A stretch of DNA of 64,000 bases from Sporodiniella umbellata (Eukaryota > Mucoromycota > Mucoromycetes > Mucorales > Rhizopodaceae). A program made the position numbers and the translations under genes. Below are positions 57,943 through 64,000 of this stretch, piece by piece. Location of the stretch: the NCBI GenBank assembly GCA_025677835.1, contig JAIXMR010000014.1, positions 1 through 64,000 of the forward strand, given 5' to 3'. How positions within the stretch are numbered: position 1 is the stretch's first letter; each line of letters starts with the position of its first letter. The notes beneath the pieces were generated by a model. The model did not search any database and had not been told where the DNA came from. It saw nothing but the letters and a program-made list of their open reading frames with translations.

Positions 57943-59242
57943 ATGACAGAAGAAGCACTCGATCTTGGCCCTGTAGGGCCCGATGTGCTTGAAATTATAT
58001 CCGAGTTTATTTCTCTTGCGTGTATTTCTATCTTAGCTTCAGCTCTAGGATCAAAAACGTTTGGCGAGAGAATAAAATCACTAAACTACGGTCGGTTTAT
58101 GGTGATCCTACTTTATGCACTCTCCTGGGCATTTGCTGCAACTTCTGCTGTAGTAATTTCTACAAACGATAGTAAATTTGCTAAGAAAACACAACTCGTC
58201 GCTTATTTTAACATAAACAGACAACCTCGTTTCATGTACAATTGGTATGCTGTCTTGCGATATATTTTACGCTGGTAGTAAAATTGTTATTTACGCGTGG
58301 CTCATTGAGCGTATATATCTTGTTACAGCTGTAAGGACGCCAAGATTGCAAACAATACAATACAAGGTTCATCTCGTTATGCTTTGCCCATACGTTGTTA
58401 TTTTTGCTTTAATGGTAATTGCGATTTTTTATACTTGCTCTGATTCAATTATTGATTTTTATCTAGTTAAGCTATAGAAACATCTACTTAGAGTCTGATG
58501 GTAGCTGCACAATTGGCCTGAAGCTTATTGCGAGTATACCTTTACTTGTAAGAAGATAAAAAACTATTTGCATACGTTTATTAACACTTTGCCATAGGTT
58601 TATGATTTTGTAAATTACAAAAAAAAACTTATTAAAAACTATCATATTGACCAATTTATTTTATTCAATTCAAAAATACTAGCTATTGAATTTCTATTTA
58701 ACATGGTTGTTTATGGCTCCGTTAACTAACGTAGGGTTAACAACCAAAGCAAACTGGAGGAAATCAAGACTGTATAGGCTGGCGCGTAGAACTTTAGTTG
58801 CCTCCATCGTGTCTCTACTCATCTCATTCATCAATGTTCTAGTGGTTGTCATCACTAAAGGTCATGAAAGGGGACTTGTTTGTTTAACAATGTGCACGGT
58901 AGATGTAACCGTGAATGTAGTCACTGTACATTGGGTAACCTACTCCACTTCTCCTTTTTTTAAAACTTAATTGCTGATTTACATTTTTTGATTGGTTAAA
59001 CCGAATAGGTAACCAACAACAGAACCAGAACTAGACAAGATAATGGCAGAGAAAAGACATACCATGAGGATAATCTGTCAGTGGAAATGACTTTTGATAC
59101 TGCTATTCCTAAGGAGAAACCGCCTGCAGCATTTCAGTTAAACTTGGACACTGATCTGGACAAAGAATCTAAAGACCGCGAAAGCAACGAAAGTTTAAAA
59201 TCTATGCAGCCCTCTCATTCAAGCGCAAAACCTTTAAGATGA
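57943..59242 (+). CDS. Seven-transmembrane receptor-like protein
   Basis: Six exons (57943-58171, 58221-58414, 58467-58547, 58598-58609, 58683-58934, 59009-59242) encode 333 aa in phase. Exon 4 has only 12 bases (VYDF) and completes the fifth membrane segment (IPLLVYDFLLNFYLTWLF). Seven hydrophobic segments are visible, including YGRFMVILLYALSWAFAATS (TM2) and GSKIVIYAWLIERIYLV (TM3, with an ER-Y motif at the position of the DRY motif of G-protein-coupled receptors). ASIVSLLISFINVLVVVI (TM6) and VNVVTVHW (TM7) complete the set. A hydrophilic C-terminal tail of about 78 residues follows (QDNGREKTYHEDNLS). It fits the lineage-expanded fungal 7TM receptor-like proteins. The ligand and G-protein coupling are unknown. 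Confidence 0.8.
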
Positions 59243-60399
59243 TTTTCTTTTCTTAAAAAAAAAATTGTCTGTGTGCTTTCCTTTTTCTCCTGTCTCTTTC
59301 CCCCTAATTACGTGTAACTATGTCGCGAACACAAAATGTGCGTGGTACTTGTACTAATGTGTATCAGTATATTAAGTCTCAATTGGGCCATGTACTTGTT
59401 TTATTAAAATAAATAAAACCCTTTAGACTATCGTATTTCGCTTTAAACTTTCTACAGAATTAGCTATAAATTCTTTTTACAAAATGAAATTGTGTAATGC
59501 GTTACAACATCTCTCCTATACATTGTCAGCGTTTAATAAAGAGTCTATAAAGGTGCTTTTGGATACGTTTTCGAATTGTCGGCTGAAGCTGTTGATATTC
59601 GGAGCCGTGTTTGTAAAAAAAAAGTACATTAAGTAACAGAAACAAAGTAAACGGCAGTGTGCTTCTCTTTTATTTAATGCCAATAGAGTTGTTAATTAGA
59701 CGCGAAGGCAAACGACCTCCTTATAGCTTACTTTTTAAAAACTTAATTTCGTAACGTGTTGATTGCAAGCTCTTTATATATATATATATAATACTTAGTG
59801 TAACCAAAGCTAGAGAAAATAAGCAACAAAAAAGCGTACAGCTTTCTTTATTTACATACCTTTATTTTGATATATATATCTGTTTTAATCTAAGTAATAG
59901 TTCAAGAAGACATGTTGTCAATTCAAGTATTTTTCAAAAGAATACAAAATAGAAAGCCAAAAAATTACTTGTCTCTGAAGTTCACTCTATAAATAAAACG
60001 CAACTCTATTTTTTTTGTTAGATTTGTTTAAAGCTAAACAATTTATTTCTGTTTAAAATTAGGCTGTAGCATTAGATTTGATAGGCTTTTGCTTCAAAGT
60101 TTGAAAACAACACGAATCTCGAAAATCAAACTTTTGAAAGTATTTTTAGCTTTTTGATAAACATTGGCTTGATCTATATCAAGAGCAAAATGCATGCTCA
60201 TACCCCATGCTTACTTTTTATCAATATAAAGGGGGAGGGGAAGAGGAGATAAAACCCTTGTAAATCAATAGCATCGTTGTGCTTTAGCTGTGCTGCTTTT
60301 TTTTTTATATCTTCCTCGTCCTTACTATAGACTACGTAATCAATGACTATATTTTTGTAAAAGCAAAATGAAGAAAAAAACAGGAGTTCAAATAGAAAC

Positions 60400-60580
60400 A
60401 TTGTATGATAAGGAATACGCCATACGATTTCAGAAATATATTATTACACACCTCGAGAAATTATTGAGTGAGTTCACCAAAACTTTGGTTTTAAAAGTTT
60501 TACTTTAACAGCGCTACAACAACCAATTGAGAATTTCAAAAAACGAAAATACATTTGCTATCTATGGCCATAGGGTCTTT
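60400..60580 (+). mobile_element. Possible Tc1/mariner transposase C-terminal relic
   Basis: One frame reads TPREIIE, stop, VHQNFGFKSFTLTALQQPIE, NFKKRK. The pattern (T-KEI-F, then GF, then LPPYS-xNPIENFxxK) resembles the segment after the last catalytic aspartate of Tc1/mariner transposases. It is strongly eroded, and no ends or catalytic residues were found. Treat it as tentative. Confidence 0.35.
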
Positions 60581-62014
60581 CAGTATGGCACGCGTCATTT
60601 ACCATAATAGACCTCATTCTTAATAACATACGACGATTAAGCTTTTATTGTCTCCTAATATGCTTTCAGCCTATTTTATCGATTTGAAAAAAAAGAATAA
60701 AGGAAAGATCAAATACAGAGCTTTAAAACACACCCTCCACTATATTGTTTGTACTATAAAGTAGAGATTGAAGATTGCAAGTTTGATATATTCTCCTCTA
60801 GACTATTGAATTAAAAATGAACTTGAAAAAGAAACACTATACATCTGAGCCCAGAATTCATTTTTATTTGCTTCAATATACTAAACTATATCATCAGGTC
60901 TATTGAATGACCACAAGTGCTGTTTGAATACAACAGACAAGTTACACTTGGCTTCTTGGATTATGTTTTGTAAGATTTAAAACGCTTGAACAATAAATAA
61001 GTACCAAAGTAAGAGATGAAGGAGGCGGCTACGTTTTTTGTAGATCGCATTCATTTAACCCATGGTCTTAATATACAACACTCCAGTCATATTTCTGTTC
61101 GTTTTTAGGTTTTTTTGTGCTTCACTTTTTATACAAAAATAACAATATTTGAAAAGTGTGCTCAGCCTGCAATTGCAGCATGACCTTTGTTTTTATTTTT
61201 CAACAAGCAAGACAGATAACTTTTTTCTTGTTTGTTTTATTCTCACAATTCGATGATGTTGTGTATTTTTTTCTTTTTGTACAAATGCAAATGTTGGAAA
61301 CACAAGATTATTCAAAAGTAACTTTAATAAAGCTTGCAGCAATCTAGCATTCTCCTTGAAAAGAATAAACAGATTTTACGGCTTTTATATATACCTCCTT
61401 TGATATGTATTATTCAAGAACTCAAAACATTTAGGCATGATCCGATGCTTTACTGAAGATATACTGTAACTAGTTTAGCTTTAAACGAGCGCCTTCTTCA
61501 AACAATTTGATAGTTATTTTCATTGAACATGCTGTATCTAGTCTGTACAGTCAAAGAATACATGGCATAGTCACCTGGGCTTATTTTTTGATTAATTTTT
61601 AATATCAAACGACTCGAAGTACGCATTAGTGTGTGGGAATAAGAAGAGTGTATGCTATTTTTTTTTTTTTTTTTTTTTCATTTTGACGCTCAAAGGGGGG
61701 TTTTCTTTTATAGCAAAAAAAATCCCAACTTATACATTGAGTATGAATGTGTTGGCTTTTCATGGCGTGTTTTTACCACATGATATAGACTTTTTTTAAC
61801 ATAAATAAAAAAATAAAGTCAAAGGATTTTCGTTCGCTTCCGAAAGTAGTCAAAGAAAGATTTTTACAAACATTATTTATATACAATATGAAAGTACGGG
61901 ATATCTTCGATTTATCTTATCACTATCGTGTGAAATACATAAATATATATATATATATATATACGCCAAAAAGTTAGTTTCTCTAGTATGTTAAAAGCAT
62001 ATGACCTTATCTTG

Positions 62015-62042
<28 letters not shown>
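62015..62042. repeat. (AT)n microsatellite
   Basis: Perfect AT dinucleotide run of about 14 units; a similar shorter run lies at about 61943-61962. Confidence 0.9.
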
Positions 62043-62046
<4 letters not shown>

Positions 62047-62906
62047 TCTGTCTATAGCTTGCGTTGTAAGAAACAAAGCAGTTGCTATGTATATACTAGG
62101 AACTCAAATGGCAACTAATAAAAGTTTCATATGAACCAATTCTCCTCACTTTTTTGTTGTTTTAATGTATTGTTTTAGGTAGGAAGACGAATGATTACGT
62201 CTTGATAGTGTCAAAATAAAAAATAGAAAGGCAATGAGATTTCCGAAATCGACAACCAATATAAAAACGAGAATACGTTACCTGCGGATTTGAATCTTAT
62301 TTATTGATTAATAATCATCCTGTGAGGTTGAAGAGTACATCATGTATTGTATGATGGTCCAGACAGCTCTGGAAACATCCCTGGGGCTTTATAAATAAAA
62401 GAAAGTCGATTGGGCTTTTTAATGCATAGTATTTGAGTTGAATAGATTGGGAAGTTGAACTAATTGTTGTTAGAAGTTTCTGCGTTTTAGTTTTATTTTA
62501 GCAAAGTAGAAATATGCATGTTGCGTATTTATTTTATAAAATTTAAAATTAAACAGAGCCAAGTTTTTATACACTCTTTTTTTTTCGCCCTCTTTACCAC
62601 TGTATAGATTTTAAAAACCCATACTGAATTAGGCTATAAAAAGATGGCAGCAAAACATGAGTGAGAGAGAAAACGAAAGAGAAACAGATGGTAGATCCTT
62701 TACATGATTGGTTAGAGATCTTGGGCGCTATCTGAGTTCTATTTAGTCTACTGATCTCATATCCCTATATATAGTGTATCTATCCTTTGGTCTCTTTGCC
62801 TTTACCTCCATCTCCTTCCGTCTCGTTTTCTTTTCATATCTATTTAAAGTTTTTGTTTTTATTTGATTTCTTTTTTTTTCTTTTTTTTTAACTCTATGTT
62901 TTGATT

Positions 62907-63517
62907 ATGTCGTATATATCAACACTCAATTTGCTGAATGCAGACTCGCCTACTCCACTAAACGAAGAAGCATTTCAAGAAGAGTTGGCTCTGTGGGCCA
63001 ACGCTCAATTTAGCTTCGATACTGCTCCTGGATCTGCTATTGTAGAAGATAAGCAAAAGGAGAACGATCTACTGGAAACTTTCAAGGAAATTGCGCAGCT
63101 TGGTAAGTCTGATGATTTTTGTTAAAAAAATAAAGCCGTTCATTTGATTAAAAGACAAATCTCTTAGTGCAACCTCAACCTCAGCCGGACTATTACCCTT
63201 CAGCAACAGCCAACGTGTCTAGTATTTTGCCACGCTTGGCGCCTGCAGGCTCTCAGTCAATGGAAATCAAGAAGCCAGTTCTGATTGAAAAAGAACAGGA
63301 ATCCATTTCGGCAGAAGAAGACAAGAGGCGTAGGAACACTGCCGCTTCTGCTCGGTTCCGCATGAAAAAAAAACTGAGAGAACAGGAATTGGATAAGCGA
63401 TCCAAAGAAATGTCCACATACGTGGAGTCTCTAGAAACTAAGGTTGGCGATCTCGAAAAAGAGGTCAAATGGTTGCGTGCCTTGGTCATTGAAAAAGATC
63501 CCAAGCTTTTGCCTTAA
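62907..63517 (+). CDS. bZIP transcription factor, Gcn4/Cys-3-like
   Basis: Two exons (62907-63102, 63168-63517) encode 181 aa. The basic region is KRRRNTAASARFRMKKKLRE, with the N-x7-R signature and the NTAASARFR core seen in Gcn4/Cys-3/MetR-type factors. It runs into a leucine zipper (YVESLETKVGDLEKEVKWLR) near the C-terminus. The N-terminal half is acidic (PLNEEAFQEELALWANAQF), as expected for an activation domain. Relatives control sulfur or amino-acid metabolism genes; the actual regulon is unknown. The upstream 150 bases are CT-rich with a TATA-like stretch. The ATG at 62907 follows an out-of-frame ATG that opens a two-codon frame (ATG TTT TGA), a possible minimal upstream ORF. Confidence 0.92.
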
Positions 63518-64000
63518 GGCATAACAAAAAATTATGTCAAGATCCCCTGGAATTGCGCCATTGATATTTTGAGTATTTCTGATTGGATGATTTGACAGAA
63601 TCTTTTTTTTTTTTTTTTCACAAGCTTGGACAATAAAAGGTCATTTTCTCTTGTGCTGCTGTTGGTGTGTATATTAGTATAATAATTTGGTTTCAAGGGA
63701 AAAATAATATTGAGAGAGTCTATGGTGAGTTATTTTCTCTGCTAGTAAAACAGTATCTAACACATGCTCTCTTCAAAAACTAAAAGTTACTTAAAAATGG
63801 AATCCGCTATATCGGTCGGTTTTTACTGAATATAGAAAACAATAGATCTCGAAAGAACTCTAAAGAGTTGCAAGTGTGGTTCTTGAGGCTATTTTAGCTC
63901 AGTTTAATACTAACAGGAGAATAGTTACTAAAATCTCATGACCTTCAATGTCACCCAGTCTAAATCTTTGTAAATCTGGTATGTTTTGTGTTTGTTATTA
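63518..64000. other. 3' flank of the bZIP gene, no further gene seen
   Basis: AT-rich, with a poly(T) run at about 63603-63618. No coding frame is supported up to the window end. Confidence 0.5.

Larger units (their letters stand above)
59243..62906. other. 3.7 kb intergenic block, AT-rich, with microsatellites and a transposase relic
   Basis: No gene is supported. It contains (AT)n tracts near 59775-59790 and 61943-61962, a poly(T) run at 61661-61679 and a degenerate transposase piece (separate entry). The last 150 bases are very pyrimidine-rich, with a TATA-like stretch near 62768-62773, and form the probable promoter of the bZIP gene. Confidence 0.45.

Noticed and set aside
1..64000. tRNA, rRNA or CRISPR features
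   Set aside because: No cloverleaf with a T-loop consensus and no regular repeat-spacer array was recognised by eye; a tRNA scan could still find one that I missed.

Overview
The window looks like nuclear DNA of an early-diverging filamentous fungus, most likely Mucoromycota (Mucorales-like). The genes are compact, with many short introns (mostly 45-120 bases) of GT...YAG or GT...AAG type. Coding islands sit in very AT-rich DNA full of poly(T)/poly(A) runs and (AT)n or (CA)n microsatellites. The proteins are clearly fungal: Zn2Cys6, CreA/Mig1-type C2H2 and Gcn4/Cys-3-type bZIP factors, Sec66, an NPC1/Ncr1 homologue and cytosolic AsnRS. Decayed Tc1/mariner copies are scattered through it. No operons, CRISPR, rRNA or convincing tRNA genes were seen.

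Layout. 0.9-5.7 kb: an unassigned fungal gene, a MYPT-like PP1-binding ankyrin protein (minus) and an unassigned multi-exon gene (minus). 5.8-11.3 kb: NPC1, PRP38 and a coiled-coil protein. 12.3-13.9 kb: a dead Tc1/mariner element with recognisable ends. 15.3-16.2 kb: a tandem pair of CYSTM mini-proteins. 16.8-19 kb: a TBC RabGAP and a four-span membrane protein. 20-25.2 kb: a transposase relic, mitoribosomal uS4m, a Zn2Cys6 factor broken by three TGA codons, and an RCK/MAK-type kinase. 25.7-26.6 kb: more transposase relics. 27.7-32.3 kb: a SPO22/ZIP4/TEX11-type meiosis gene of more than fifteen exons, back to back with mitoribosomal uL11m. 33-38.6 kb: MoaE, a cytochrome P450 and an ArsB/CitM-type transporter. 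39.3-47.9 kb: AsnRS, a two-finger C2H2 factor, a TMEM209-like membrane protein and ribosomal eS10. 47.9-54.2 kb: a 6 kb stretch with no resolved gene. 54.2-59.2 kb: a histone-fold-like/disordered protein, Sec66 and a 7TM receptor-like protein. 62.9-63.5 kb: a bZIP factor.

The genes are mostly unlinked housekeeping and regulatory functions: sterol and secretory traffic (NPC1, TBC GAP, Sec66), splicing (PRP38), translation (uS4m, uL11m, eS10, AsnRS), cofactor synthesis (MoaE), meiosis (ZIP4, RCK kinase) and transcription factors. Exon boundaries were worked out by hand from splice signals, reading-phase continuity and remembered family consensus. Unless stated otherwise, each model keeps phase across all its junctions. 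No expression data or database search supports them.
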